Assembly: GCA_947579665.1 (NCBI GenBank)
Contig: OX388341.1
Span: 7,492,752 to 7,556,751, forward strand
Origin: Sympetrum striolatum
Lineage: Eukaryota; Arthropoda; Insecta; Odonata; Libellulidae
Direction: 5' to 3'
Length of the DNA: 64,000 bases
Positions 44,728 to 55,599 of the stretch are shown here, piece by piece. Both the position numbers and the translations under genes were made by a program. Position 1 is the first letter of the stretch. Each line of letters begins with the position of its first letter. The notes beneath the pieces are model-generated. The model was not told where the DNA came from. It worked only from the letters and a program-made list of their open reading frames with translations, and searched no databases.

Positions 44728-44878
44728 CATATCTCGCATCTCGAGCTCATATTTCATTTTCTGGAACTCTCGATAACTCTCCGTTTCTAGCAAATAGCGC
44801 TCCAGAGTATTGAGTTTGTCGAAAGAGTGCGTTCTTTGCGAAATGTATTGATGAATTCGATGGTATTGGGGATCCACG
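44728..44878 (-). CDS. candidate internal exon, unknown protein
   Basis: The minus strand has TTGGTTCTCAG as an acceptor and GATATG/GTAATCG as a donor around 151 bases. After one leading base, 50 codons read VDPQYHRIHQYISQRTHSFD then KLNTLERYLLETESYREFQK and MKYELEMRDM. Codon use (CTC, GAG, CGC, TCG) is richer in G+C at third positions than the surrounding AT-rich DNA, and the peptide is charged and helix-prone. There is no ATG at the start of the open frame, which fits an internal exon. I do not recognise the family, and found no neighbouring exons. Confidence 0.4.
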
Positions 44879-44984
44879 CTGAGAACCAACTCATTTCACT
44901 AATCTAATTACTCGAAGGAATCTGTCCTAATCAATCCGAAGAGCTTTTGTTGTTTTTTGAGTGGCAATACTATTGACGATAGCT

Positions 44985-46960
44985 GGGTAGAATTTCTCCG
45001 AATATAAAGAGAAGACTTAGCTAGGTTTGTCCCAATTAAAACCGTTAGGGATCCGCGTTGTATGAAACCTAAGCTCAGAGCGTTGCACAGGAAGCAAAGG
45101 ATTTTACACGCGCGGATGAAGAAACCAGAGAAAATCGGAGTAGACTTTGATTTTGAGCGGAAAAATAAGCAGAGGTGCGAAGATTGGTTAAGGATGAATC
45201 GCAGAATGAGTTTCAGGAATATAGATCTACAACCCTTTTAGAGTCTTTAGGAGGCGACCAGAAGGAATTTTGGTCATATGTCCGAGAATCTCGAGGAGTT
45301 CAGTCTTCAGTACCCAGCCTTGTTAATGACGTGGGTTTAACTGTTACTGAATCGGTAGGAAAAGCAAATCTAATTAATCGACACTACCAGAGGAAAGCTT
45401 TACTTTAGACAAAGGACGAAAGAACGAATTTTCTATGCGTGCTGATTCAGAGATGGAACCAATCGAGTTATCGGTGGATGGAATAGGAAAGTTGTTGCGG
45501 CAGGTAGACAAGAAAAAAGCGCCAGGACCAGAAGGTATACCATCGTTCGTCATTAAAACACTGGCGAATGAGCTTGCTTCCCTTATTTTCTTATTCTATA
45601 GGAAAACCTTGGACGAAGGCGTTGTACCAATGTCGTGGAGGAGAGCGCATATCACTCCAATTCCTATGAAAGGACGTTCCTCGAAACCTGAAGATCACCG
45701 TCCAAAATCTTTAACGTCAATTTTTTGCAAGACTATCGAAAACATCACAGCCAGTTCAATAATGCGTTTCCTATGTGATAAAGGGGGATTTAGTCAATGT
45801 CAACACGGTTTCTGTATAGTTAGGCCATGTGATACCCTGTTAGCCCTTTTTCTCTACGATGTAGTTAGAGCAGCTGATAAGGGTGTAAGAACAGACGCCA
45901 TATTTCTAGATTTCAGGAAAGCTTTCGATCGAGTATCGCATGTAAAATTAATTCATAAGTTGACGGCTTACGGGATTAACGGAAAAGTAGTTGAATGGAT
46001 AAAATCATTTCTCGGAGACTGATCGCAGCGAGTTGCGTTGGGCGGAATTGTATATGATGAGGTTTGCGTCACATCCGGTGTTCCGCAGGGAGGCCTATTA
46101 GAACCAATTTTGTTCCTGATTTATATTAACGATGTTGTGAATAATGCTAAGTGCAAGTTAAGGTTATTTTGCTAATGATTCTGTTGTGTTTAGAGAGATC
46201 CAAACTCAAGATGACACTGGTAGTTTACAGAACGATCTGAAGATTACTTCGGGTAGGTGTAGTGATTGGCAGCTCAAGCTGAATGTAAAGAAGTGCGTTG
46301 CCATGACTTTCACGGTACCTTATCGAATTTCGGAAAATCCCTTGGAGCTCGTGATGCATCATAAATGCCTAGGAATTACGCGCAGCAGTAATTTTTCCTT
46401 CAAAGAGCATATTCGAGGTGTAATAGGAAAGGCGAATATAATGCAAAGGTTAGCCAGCAGAATTCTTAGAGGATGTTCATCGAGAGTAAAAGAAATAGCG
46501 TACTTTTCCCTAATTCGACCTCTACTTGAGTATTGCTGTGCGGTGTGGTATCCTCACGAAGTGGGTTTAATTTCCGATCTTAAGTTCAACGTAGAGCAGC
46601 TATGTTAGTCAAGGGAGATTTCAACTTTGACAGCAGTGTTTCTGCTATGATAGAATCCCTCGGATGGAACTCTCTTAGTGATACAAAACATCTAGGGAAG
46701 CTTTTTGATAACTTCATCACTGCCGATTTCGGGGAGGTGATAGCTGATATTGTCATCGCAGTTATATACTTACACGACCTTCGAGAGAAAACAAAGAAGC
46801 GTTGCAGGGAAGTAGTTGCCAGGACAAATATCGTAGCTACTTTTGGTCATTTTTCCCGCGAAGTATTCGAGAAGCTAATAGTTCTTCAGGTTAGATAGAT
46901 ATGTCGTTGTTTTACACCCACTGCCACGCGCCACTGGCGGGTTTAAATGTAAAGGTAAAA
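44985..46960 (+). mobile_element. CR1-like LINE, longest copy
   Basis: It runs from the endonuclease-RT linker (REDLARFVPIKTVRDPRC at ~45,010) through the RT and C-terminal domain to the 3' end ACACCCACTGCCACGCGCCA and a TAAATGTAAAGG tail. The endonuclease is missing, as expected for a 5'-truncated insertion. Stops (after SFLGD at 46,021) and frameshifts (near 46,170 and 46,600) break it. Confidence 0.9.
45435..46608 (+). pseudogene. CR1-like reverse transcriptase
   Basis: Motifs in order: KKKAPGPEGIPSFVIKTLAN; VPMSWRRAHITPIPMKG; DHRPKSLTSIFCKTIE; QHGF (45,803 onward); IFLDFRKAFDRVSH (motif A, catalytic Asp intact); SGVPQGGLLEPILFLIYIND (motif B); then FANDS at ~46,170 where FADDS is expected, so a catalytic Asp has become Asn; then LGITRSSNFSFKEHI and LIRPLLEYCCAVW. 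A TGA separates SFLGD from SQRVALGG. The protein is inactive on three counts: stop, frameshift and motif C change. Confidence 0.88.
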
Positions 46961-46961
46961 T

Positions 46962-47036
46962 CTACTCGATTAAAGGTCACCCACTTTCCGGGAAAGTGTT
47001 CTAATCAACTAAACTACTGAGCCACGTCTTGTTTCT
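46962..47036 (-). mobile_element. half of a tRNA-type SINE
   Basis: On minus, GTGGCTCAGTAGTTTAGTTG (A-box region) is followed by ATTAGAACACTTTCCCGGAA and AGTGGGTGACC. This matches the 5' half of the SINE at 51,451-51,540. It starts immediately after the CR1 tail. Confidence 0.55.
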
Positions 47037-47099
47037 TCTGTAAATGGGGACTTCTATGGAAAAGGAAGTGGCATAGTGGCACCAACCATTACTACAGGT

Positions 47100-47412
47100 T
47101 CTCACTGATGCCAGAGCACATTAAAATTTCTCTCATAAGGAATATAAGGAAAAAGTAGGACGTCATTTGAGGCAGTTGCAGCCAATATTTCTGCTTTAAT
47201 TTTCACACATAGTTAGAGATAGTGATCTTGTGTTGTGCTGCATAGTAAGTATGACCAAGAAGACCTGGGTTCGATGCCGGACGAATTAATTGCAGCGAAT
47301 ATTGAGAATATTAATAATATTTTCTTTTGAGGACCCTCTCGATACGATGCCGACTTAAATTAGTGTTATCGATATGCTTGCAGTATGCAAGCAACATTTG
47401 ACTCGTATTACT
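47100..47412 (+). repeat. composite repeat, 3' part
   Basis: Two monomers remain, with GATGCCAGAGCAC and GGGTTCGATGCCGGACG, followed by the conserved terminal GCTTGCAGTATGCAAGCAAC and TTTGACTCGTATTA. Confidence 0.75.
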
Positions 47413-47419
47413 ATATAGC

Positions 47420-48160
47420 TCTCGAGTTTGTAGGATTTTTTAAATTATCTATCTTTTAAATTTACAGGAAGTCCAGTTTACTAACTGCGTTATAAGTGCG
47501 ATTCATTCCACTCTGAAAAACTTGCTTCGTTTCATTCGATGACAAATAGACGTAGCCATACTCTCAGTGACGGACTACAAGAAGGATGTGACAACCATTA
47601 AGTGTATTAAGTGTTTTGATGTACAATTGGTGGAGAAGTTGATATCAAAGAAAAGAAGAGAAGCTTAGACACGATCTTCAAAGTCCAAAAAACAGCGAAA
47701 CCTTTGTCGCTGTGTAAATGCAAATCGTTTTCTTGTTAAGTAACAAATTATTCGACAATGAGTCTCGTTGTTTGTCACAAAGTTAAGTCTGAACTCATTA
47801 ATTGTGTACATGCAAATTTTCGTTCTCAAGCCCGAACTATCCATAAATCACCCTGTAATTAATCGTTTTAATTTGTGAACAAATACATTTTTACTCCTTC
47901 AGGAATACGGAGCATTTTTATAAGCATTGCGTTACAAATTTAAGAGCCCATATGCAAAGAACTAACGCTCCTTAAGGACGAAAAATTCTTTCCTTCCCGA
48001 GTTATTCACGGGCCCAATGCAATGCCCATGGGCCGGCTGTGGGCTCACGGGCCATGATGACCTCTACGTCGGTGCCCATATGTGGAGCGTTACTACCTTC
48101 TTGGAAGGCACCTGTTTACCAGAAGTGGAGTTGAAGCGGCTTAGTATTTTAGTTGTAATA
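47420..48160. other. no gene seen
   Basis: A 154-codon open frame starts at 48,017 and runs to 48,481, but it crosses a SINE fragment and has no known motif, so I do not call it a gene. Confidence 0.35.
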
Positions 48161-48164
48161 TATG

Positions 48165-48226
48165 ATTGGGAAGTGGGTGTCCCCGGTTCGAGTCGCAGTC
48201 ATGTTGATATTTTTCACTTCCATATA
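48165..48226 (+). mobile_element. tRNA-type SINE fragment
   Basis: GGGAAGTGGGTGTCCCCGGT followed by TCGAGTCGCAGTCATG and TATTTTTCACTTCC matches the B-box half and tail of the SINE at 51,451-51,540. Confidence 0.6.
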
Positions 48227-48489
48227 CCACATTCAAACAGCAGTAACTTTAATTTCGTCAAAGCCATGGACAAGACTGACAAAAGTATACGAAAGAAGCA
48301 TTTTTCTCTGTCGTGTACCAAACGACGCAAGAAAGATGTTCCATCAATACATGGTCGTAGGAACACATTTTTTCGACAGGAGAAGAAAACAGATCGATCT
48401 CAAGTTAAATTATTCCGTAATTTCTATTACATCGATGTTTTTGATGCCTTTGGAAAAATGAAAAAACCTGTGCTTGACTAATAGAGCCG

Positions 48490-50870
48490 ATTTTTTCTCC
48501 AGTTCGAAATGTCATTCTGAAGATGTGTGTGCAAAGTAGTATTTTCGTCATGTATACTTACAAATAACTGATGAGTATTGTAGCTTAAAATTTGAGGTAA
48601 AAGCTATGAGTGAGGAAACTGATACGTTCACTGAAATTGAAATATTATTTAAAATATTCGAGACTTGTATTCAAGAATTAAAAAAAATGCGCGAACTTTG
48701 AATTTTGTTCTTTCAACTGTTTATCACATTGAAGACCACTACGGACTTTTAAGTTATGCCCATCCCATGACAATGAATCGATACCTTTGACAAAAATATA
48801 CATTCCATCATTACACCGATGGTGTTTTATTCATTAACAGCTAAGTTCTTTCTTCCTGGGCGTGTCTTTGCCGTTAGTAGTATTCAAGCATTGACCACTC
48901 AACAGTCGTATTATTTTTCTTGAATTTTTTAATTTTCGAGAATTCTCCATCTTTGAGTTCACTCTGTCCTACGCGGTGCCCACTTGGGCCGCATTCGGAC
49001 GGCGAAGGAAAAAGCACTTAGCCGCGATCGAATGGGACTTATCGTAGTTCCGCTTCCGTCCGCAGCGGCAGCACCTGGCTCTCCAATCCTCTTTGGAATC
49101 CCAAAGGCGGGTCCATTGGGAAGCAAGGAAGCTGCAAATCACGACTGTTGATCCAGTGGGAATAGATCCTGTTGTTGTAGCAGGCTCCTTAAACCGCTGG
49201 AGATAAAGGAAGGAATTACGGGGAAATGGCCGTTTGAATATTAGCGATCGACTTTTCTCTATGAATGTATCGGTTATTCCTCCATTAAGAAGTAAAGGCA
49301 AGATCAAGAGTGAGACATTTTTTTAAACTGAGTCAGACTGCGTAATTGTAGTGCAAACACCTTTTGAATGACACACATCCAAAAAATGAATGCCATTGGT
49401 AGGCCATGGAACTACGTTGGATCAGCACAACATAAAAACTCAAGCAAGGGAGTATCTCAGTCAGACTTCTCTCTACGGACGATATTTTGTTTCGTTTCCA
49501 GACTTGTTTTGAAACGGTTGCTAGGGATGTGTTTAATTTTTGACTGTTATTTTTTGCTATTGGATATTCAAACCTGTGCGCATCTTCACGGTGCTATTCC
49601 ATTAACTTTGTTTTCTTCCTTTCAAATATATTTATGCGTTCGAACTAAAGGGAGCTAAAAAACAGGATTGCTATCGTTTGATTCAATTTTGAGAGATTTT
49701 CCTTTCCTCCCATGTATATATATGTTTCAACACCCATTTCAATGTTAACGGAAATAATGCAGGATTATTAATCGTGTTTAGCATTGAAATCGCAATTATT
49801 CTTTCGTGTATTGAAGGTGGCAATTTTCTCAAAGTCTCACCTGAGTTTCGAAGATGATCAAAACAAATTTTATTTATATTTTCATTGGAGATTCTAAGAA
49901 AGTATTCCATTATCTTGTGGAGAAGAAATTTTTACACCTGGTTTGATGTTTCCTGCTTGTTCGAAAATTATAACTATCAGAGATGATTCAAAAAGGTATC
50001 AAGCAAATCTGAGAAAGATTCAATCAACCGAACACAACTGTTATTAGAACTTTAGAATGAATGTTTCCAACGAGATTAAGCGGAGGAAAAAATATATTAA
50101 CGTAGCATTTTGTGTAACCCACTGGACCGTATTAAACACCCCTCGTCCGGTGATCTCTCTCATTCGCATACGTAAACACGTTCATCTAAATGGATGCTCC
50201 GTAGAGACAGTTGAATTGATTATAGTTGGGGGGATTAATGAATGAGTATTTAAAACGAGTCGTTCTTTATTTTGCGCTCTTTGTCAGGGTCATTGAGCTT
50301 GAAAACTAATTACCCCTAGAAAATACTTTCTCTAAGTTAAATTCTCCTTTCCTCCAATATTTCCTCCTCTCCTACAATATTAATATTTCCTCCTAAACAT
50401 CAGAAAGCATTTTTCGTATCGCAAGTACGTTCTATCTATCATACATTTTATAGTAAGATATGACCACTTTTAGTTAATTTATTGACTTAATGCAATTTCT
50501 CCTTGACTCGTTGGTTTTCTTCCCAACCGAAAAAGGCGACCGAACTCTCTTTCGGTTTCCGCTCGATAAACTATAGCTGTGTGTATGTTTACGGACGATC
50601 AATAGCAATCTTCACACACTTCCCAAAGTTACAAGACAAATTGAGGTCAGCAATTCTCAAACAGGGAAGGAAAAGCGACTTGCCTTCTTTAAGTTCGCTA
50701 TACTTCACTGACTTTATAATTGTAAGTGGTTTTCTTAACCGAAAATGATGTTTTTCCATTCATTAAATATTTTTATAAAACACTTTATTGGGCCTCTCTC
50801 ACCCCTCGCTTCAGCTAGTGTATCTTAAGGAGCAAGGATAGGAAATCACTTAGCAGGTGAAGTTGTACGA
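48490..50870. other. no gene called; G+C-richer island at 48,970-49,200
   Basis: A 112-codon minus frame (48,969-49,307) lies over a G+C-richer island and includes RCCRCGRKRNYDKSHS. No domain is recognised and no homologous copy is present in the window. Other frames up to 96 codons look like chance. Confidence 0.3.
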
Positions 50871-50872
50871 CT

Positions 50873-51143
50873 GAAGTAAAAGAATAGGACTTGGTGATTT
50901 CCACAAAATATATTTGAGACACTACCGGTTTCGGCGAATAGCCATCATCAGATGAAATTACATGAGAATGTAAGACCTTATATAGGGGCTAACTTGGAAG
51001 GGGGGGGGTAAGGAGAGGGGAAGGGTTAGGAAAGGCAATTTCATTGGTTAGGTTGTAATTTCATCTGATGATGGCTATTCGCCGAAACTGGCAGTGTTTC
51101 AAATATATTTTGTGGAAATCACCATGTCTTATTCTTTTACTTC
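50873..51143. repeat. 271 bp foldback element with G-rich loop
   Basis: The left arm GAAGTAAAAGAATAGGACTT continues with GGTGATTTCCACAAAATATA, CTACCGGTTTCGGCGAATAG and CCATCATCAGATGAAATTAC; the right arm is its inverse with few mismatches. Arms are ~95 bp. The ~80 bp loop contains GGAAGGGGGGGGGTAAGGAG. The GCCATCATCAGATG segment and ACCGGTTTCG also characterise other arthropod foldback repeats. Confidence 0.8.
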
Positions 51144-51210
51144 ATAATGTCTTTCCGCGAAGTACAGCCGGATAGAGTCGATTTTATTCGTACTACTGAA
51201 ACCCAATGAT

Positions 51211-51290
51211 AAACAGAGGTGAAAAATATCGACATGACTGGGACTCGAACCCGGGTCTCCCACTTTCCAGTCGCACGACTTCAAGTGCTA
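51211..51290 (-). mobile_element. tRNA-type SINE, minus copy
   Basis: On minus the order is CGACTGGAAAGTGGGAGACC, B-box GGTTCGAGTCC, CAGTCATGTCGATATTTTTC and ACCTCTG. It faces the plus copy at 51,451-51,540 as an inverted pair. Confidence 0.7.
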
Positions 51291-51450
51291 AGTAATTTCC
51301 TATCCTTGTTCCTTATTTCCAATCCTTAGGGGGGATTTCCTCTTACGCCGCTTCGTTAGCTGCCTCTGTGAGGACCTTCGGCGGTGGCCACTGTGTGTAG
51401 CGCCACTCGCCTTGCGGATAAAGCATCCCTTGAACAGGTGGGATTGATGT

Positions 51451-51540
51451 GGCATGGTAGTTCAGTGGTTACAATGCCTGCCCGGAAAGTGGGAGACCTG
51501 GGTTCGTGTCCCAGTCATGTCGCTATTTTTCACCTCTGTT
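51451..51540 (+). mobile_element. tRNA-type SINE, plus copy
   Basis: The head GGCATGGTAGTTCAGTGGTT (A box) is followed by ACAATGCCTGCCCGGAAAGT, B-box GGTTCGTGTCC, then CAGTCATGTCGCTATTTTTC and ACCTCTG. This is the most complete copy of the family. The head resembles a tRNA but does not close with a paired acceptor stem. Confidence 0.75.
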
Positions 51541-51547
51541 TATCACT

Positions 51548-52745
51548 AGTGTATCTTATATATATATATATACGTTTCTCCAGATATACCTATATCTATA
51601 CGAGTAAAATGTAGCTTGCATACTGCAAGCAGATCGACAACACTAATTTCATATCGGCATCATATCGGGACGGCCCTCAAATAAAAAAAAAGGATTGAAA
51701 ATATTCTTAACATTCGCTGAAACTTAATCGTCTGGCTTCGAACCCGGGCTTTTCTGGTAATAATTTCTATGCAGAACAACAGAAGATCGCCATTTTTAAC
51801 TATGTGCGAAAATTCAAGCAGAAATAATGGCTGCAACTGCCTCAAAAGACATCCTACTTTTTCCATATATTCCTTAAGTAAGAAATTTTAATGTGCTCTG
51901 GCATCGAACCCAGGAACAGTACAGTCTTATCTAAATTTATTTCTAAAACCGAGTCTTTTATATACATCTTCTATCTAAGAAAGAACTTCCTATTATTTCG
52001 ATAAGTGCATCAAAATAAATAATGAATACTACCTGAATGTGTTCTAAATGGGGGACATATTTACCGCCTGGCTTCGAACCCGGGACTTTCTGGTAATAAT
52101 TTATATGCAACATAGCAGAAGATCACCGTCTCTAACTTTGTGTGAAAATTCAAACGGAAATATTGGCTGCAACTGCCTCAAACGACGTCCTACTTTTCCC
52201 TTACACATTACTTATGAGAGATATTGTAATTTGCTCTGGCATCGAACTCAGGAACATTACGGTCTTATTTAAATTTCTTTCTAAAACTGATTCTTAATAT
52301 ACATCTGTTAGCAGAGCTTTTTAACTTCCTATCGTTTCGATAAATGCATCAAAATAAATAATGAAAAACTACCTCAATGTATTTTAAATGACAAATTTTT
52401 GCATCGTCCTAACATCAAACCCAAGATAATTTCTGTGAAAGTCATTAATGTTTTCGAAAGATCATGGCCATATCTAGAAGCTCTTTGAGTTTCGATTCTC
52501 TAACTATCCGGGAAGTGTTTTTTTTAAATTCCCGAAAATCAAAGCAATGCATTCAAATCGGAAAAATCGGGACTTTGGGACCCTCTGGATTCAAACTCAT
52601 GACACTGAGGATCAAAATCGCAATTTTTCTGGCGGTTAGACGTTATGGCCAATACGTCGTAAATTAAATCGTAAATTTCAAGGCGTAAATTAAATCGTAA
52701 ATGACACTTGTGATTTAGCCTGTGAAGTAGTATCCTATCTATCTA
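51548..52745 (-). repeat. composite repeat, full copy on minus
   Basis: The element runs from the TA-rich end with CGAGTAAAATGTAGCTTGCA and TACTGCAAGC to the TATCTATC tract at ~52,740. Complement B-boxes (GGCATCGAACCC or variants) occur near 51,738, 51,901, 52,070, 52,240, 52,420 and 52,590, i.e. every ~165 bp. Confidence 0.8.
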
Positions 52746-52755
52746 TCTATCTCTA

Positions 52756-52955
52756 TATACGAGTAAAATGTAGCTTGCATACTGCAAGCAGATCGACAAC
52801 ACTAATTCCAAGTCGACATCATTTCGAGAGGGTCCTCAAAAAAAATAAAAAGGGTAGAAAGTAATTTTAAAATTAGCTGCCTTTTATCCGTCCGGCATCG
52901 AACCCGGGTCTTACTGGTAAACTTACTATGCAGCACAACAGAAGATCACCATATA
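52756..52955 (-). repeat. composite repeat, terminal fragment on minus
   Basis: TACGAGTAAAATGTAGCTTG and CATACTGCAAGC start this fragment; one B-box complement (GGCATCGAACCCGGG) follows before it switches to a plus-strand fragment at ~52,960. Confidence 0.75.
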
Positions 52956-52959
52956 ATGT

Positions 52960-53470
52960 AAATGACTTTCATGAAAAATATCCTGGGTTCGATGCTAGAA
53001 CGATGCAAAAATCTGCCCTTTAAAATACATTGAGGTAGTTTTTCATTATTTTTTTAATGCATTTATCGAAATGATAGGAAGTTTTCGCTCGGCTAGAAGA
53101 TGTATATCAAAGCTTGGTTTAAGAAAAAAATTTAGATAAGACCCTACTGTTCCTGGGTTCGATGCCAGAGCACATTAACATTTATCACGTAAGGAATATA
53201 TGTGAAAAGTAGGACGTCGTTTGAGGCATTTGCACCCAATATTTCTGCTTGAATTTTCACACACAGTTAGAAATCGTGAAATTCTGTTGTGCTGCATAGT
53301 TTGTATCACCAAGAAGACCCGGGTTCGATGCCGGACGAATAAATTAGAGCGAATTTTAAGAATATTTTCAATCCTTTTTTTTTCTTTTGAGGACCGTCCT
53401 GATATGTTGCCAATATGAAATTAGTGTTGTCGATCTGCTTGCAGTATGCAAGCTACATTTTACTCGTATA
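52960..53470 (+). repeat. composite repeat, partial copy on plus
   Basis: GGGTTCGATGCTAG, GGGTTCGATGCCAG and GGGTTCGATGCCGG are spaced ~165 bp apart and the copy ends with GCTTGCAGTATGCAAGC then TACATTTTACTCGTATA. The middle monomers are missing, as in the copy at 18.7 kb. Confidence 0.75.
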
Positions 53471-54613
53471 TCTATTATATATAGATGCTTCTCCGGATTC
53501 ATTCATGATATACCCAGATACCCAGATACCCAGATACCCAGATAGGATACTAATTCACAGGCTAAACTACTGGCGTCATTGACTCGAAATTTTTACCACG
53601 TATTGGCCATATGTAAAAATGTGATTTTGATCCTCAGTGTCATAGGTTCGATTCCAGAGGGCCCCAAAGTCCCGATTTTTCCCGTTTAAATGCATTGCCG
53701 TGATTTTCGGGAATTAAAAAAAAATACTTTCCTGATAGGTAGAGAAATAAAACTCAAGGAGCCTATATATATGGTAATGATCTATCGAAATCATAAATGT
53801 GTTTTACGGAAAATATCCTAAGTTCGATGCTAGGTCGAGGCAAAAATCGGCCGTTTAAAATGCATTGTGGCGATTTTTAAGATTTTTTTGGACCCTTTTC
53901 CGATGGCATAGAAACTTGAAAATCAGTATGAGGTTAGATACCATAAAAATATATCATAATCGAATTTTACATATTCGCTGATGGTGCTTGGTTCGATCCC
54001 AGAGGGACATTTAAATTCCTCAATGCATTTCTTACAGAGATAACGGAAACAAATTTTAGGTACTTCCCGGCACGATATCGACTTCAAACTTTGCAAATCG
54101 AATGATAAAGTCCATACAAATGAAAGAGTGCATTCACAACTATCAAAGTGTCCTGGTTTCGACACCAGGTGTCTCTGCAATCAGAAGTTGATCCGATTTT
54201 TAGGAATTATTTTGAAACCTTTGCCAATAATATAAAAACTTCAAATTCGGCATATAGATAGAAATCATAAATAACTTTCAGAAACAATTTTTAGATTTCC
54301 ATGATCGTCCTTGGTTCGAATTCAGAGAGCCATTTAAATTCGTGAAAATTAGAACGTCTTTTGAGGCAATTGTAGCCCATATTTCTGCTTAAATTTTCAC
54401 ACTTAGTTAGAGATGGTTATGTTCTATTGTGCTGCATAGTAAGTTCACAGTAAAGACCCGGGTTCGATGCCAGACGATGGAATTTCAGCGAATTTTAAGA
54501 AAAATTTCAATCCATTTTTTTCTTTTGATGGCCGTCCCGATATGATACCGACATGAAAATAGTGTTGTCGATCTGCTTGCAGTATGCAAGCAACATTTTA
54601 CTCGTATATATAT
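53471..54613 (+). repeat. composite repeat, full copy on plus
   Basis: It begins TCTATTATATATAGATGCTT and CTCCGGATTCATTCAT, contains an 8 bp tandem repeat (GATACCCA, about 53,511-53,545), six B-box-like motifs and ends GCTTGCAGTATGCAAGCAAC then ATTTTACTCG. Organisation is the same as at 13,111-14,270. Confidence 0.8.
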
Positions 54614-54695
54614 ATATATGAATGAATCCGGAGAAGCATCTATATATAATAGATATATATATATACGAGTAAAAGTTGCTTGCATACTGCAAGCA
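54614..54695 (-). repeat. composite repeat, fused ends on minus
   Basis: Complement of the left end (ATGAATCCGGAGAAGCATCT) is followed directly by the complement of the right end (CGAGTAAAAGTTGCTTGCAT), with no internal monomers. It makes a large palindrome with the preceding copy. Confidence 0.75.
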
Positions 54696-54699
54696 TATG

Positions 54700-55085
54700 T
54701 TTGAAGTACTATAATTCGTAAATACTTAATAAATATCTTAATATAATATCCATGATTTGTTTTTTTATCTTAAAACCTACTAATAGGCACCAGGCTAGGA
54801 AATGGGCAAAAGGTCATGTGTACTTCTAGTATTACTTGTATAAGTAGTATTACTTCTGATCACATACCTGGCCATGGAATTTCCACCTTCTCGGAAAATG
54901 AAGTATATATAATTTGAAATGCCCGCATAATGTTTTAAATAGTGGCGCTGCCTGGAGTCAGACGCAGGACCTTTTGCAAAATGTGAATACATATAATGCC
55001 CTATTAGAAATAATACTTATTAAATAATATAATTCAAATTTTGTAGTCGATATAATACCGGGAAGGTGCACAATTAAGACTGATC
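54700..55085. other. no gene seen
   Basis: AT-rich with a short minus-strand open frame of no known family. Confidence 0.4.
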
Positions 55086-55089
55086 TGAA

Positions 55090-55440
55090 ATACATGGGAT
55101 AATTTAAATGGCTCTCTGGGATCGAACCAAGGACCATCAGGGAAACACTAAATAGCGTATATAAAGTTCATTTATAGTCTATATTCATATGCCGAGTTTT
55201 AAGTTTCTACGTTTTTGGGAAGGGATTTAAAAAATCTTAAAAATCCCAGCAACGCGTTTTAAAAAGGAGTATATTTGCCCTGACTTAGCGTCGAACTAAG
55301 GATAGTCTTCGAAAATGTCTTTGTAGTTTTCGTTGGAAATGCATAACTTCCAGCGATCCCTCGAATTTCAACCCTCTCATTTGCCCGGAAGTGCTTAAAA
55401 AATGTAATTCATCGCAATGCATCCTCATGCATAAAGGTCT
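55090..55440 (-). repeat. composite repeat, partial copy on minus
   Basis: Complement B-boxes GGGATCGAACCAAGGACC (~55,119) and GCGTCGAACTAAGGA (~55,287) lie ~168 bp apart with the shared filler AAATCTTAAAAATC. It stops where the ACTTTCTCC repeat begins. Confidence 0.7.
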
Positions 55441-55444
55441 GTTA

Positions 55445-55567
55445 TTACTTTCTCCATATACGAAGTATAGAGAAAGTATTGTTTTCATGAAAAAATTCGA
55501 CCTCGAGATTTCAACGAAATACATGTTTTGGGGTCCCTAGAACACGTTTTGACCATTTTCGGAATGA

Positions 55568-55599
<32 letters not shown>

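Noticed and set aside
48017..48481. 154-codon open frame as a gene
   Set aside because: It runs through a SINE fragment and has no recognised domain or good start context.
48969..49307. 112-codon minus frame in a G+C-richer island as a gene
   Set aside because: No domain, no splice context and no second copy; kept only as a remark.
54485..54692. Tyr/Ile-rich minus-strand frames
   Set aside because: They translate the TA-rich palindromic ends of the composite repeat.
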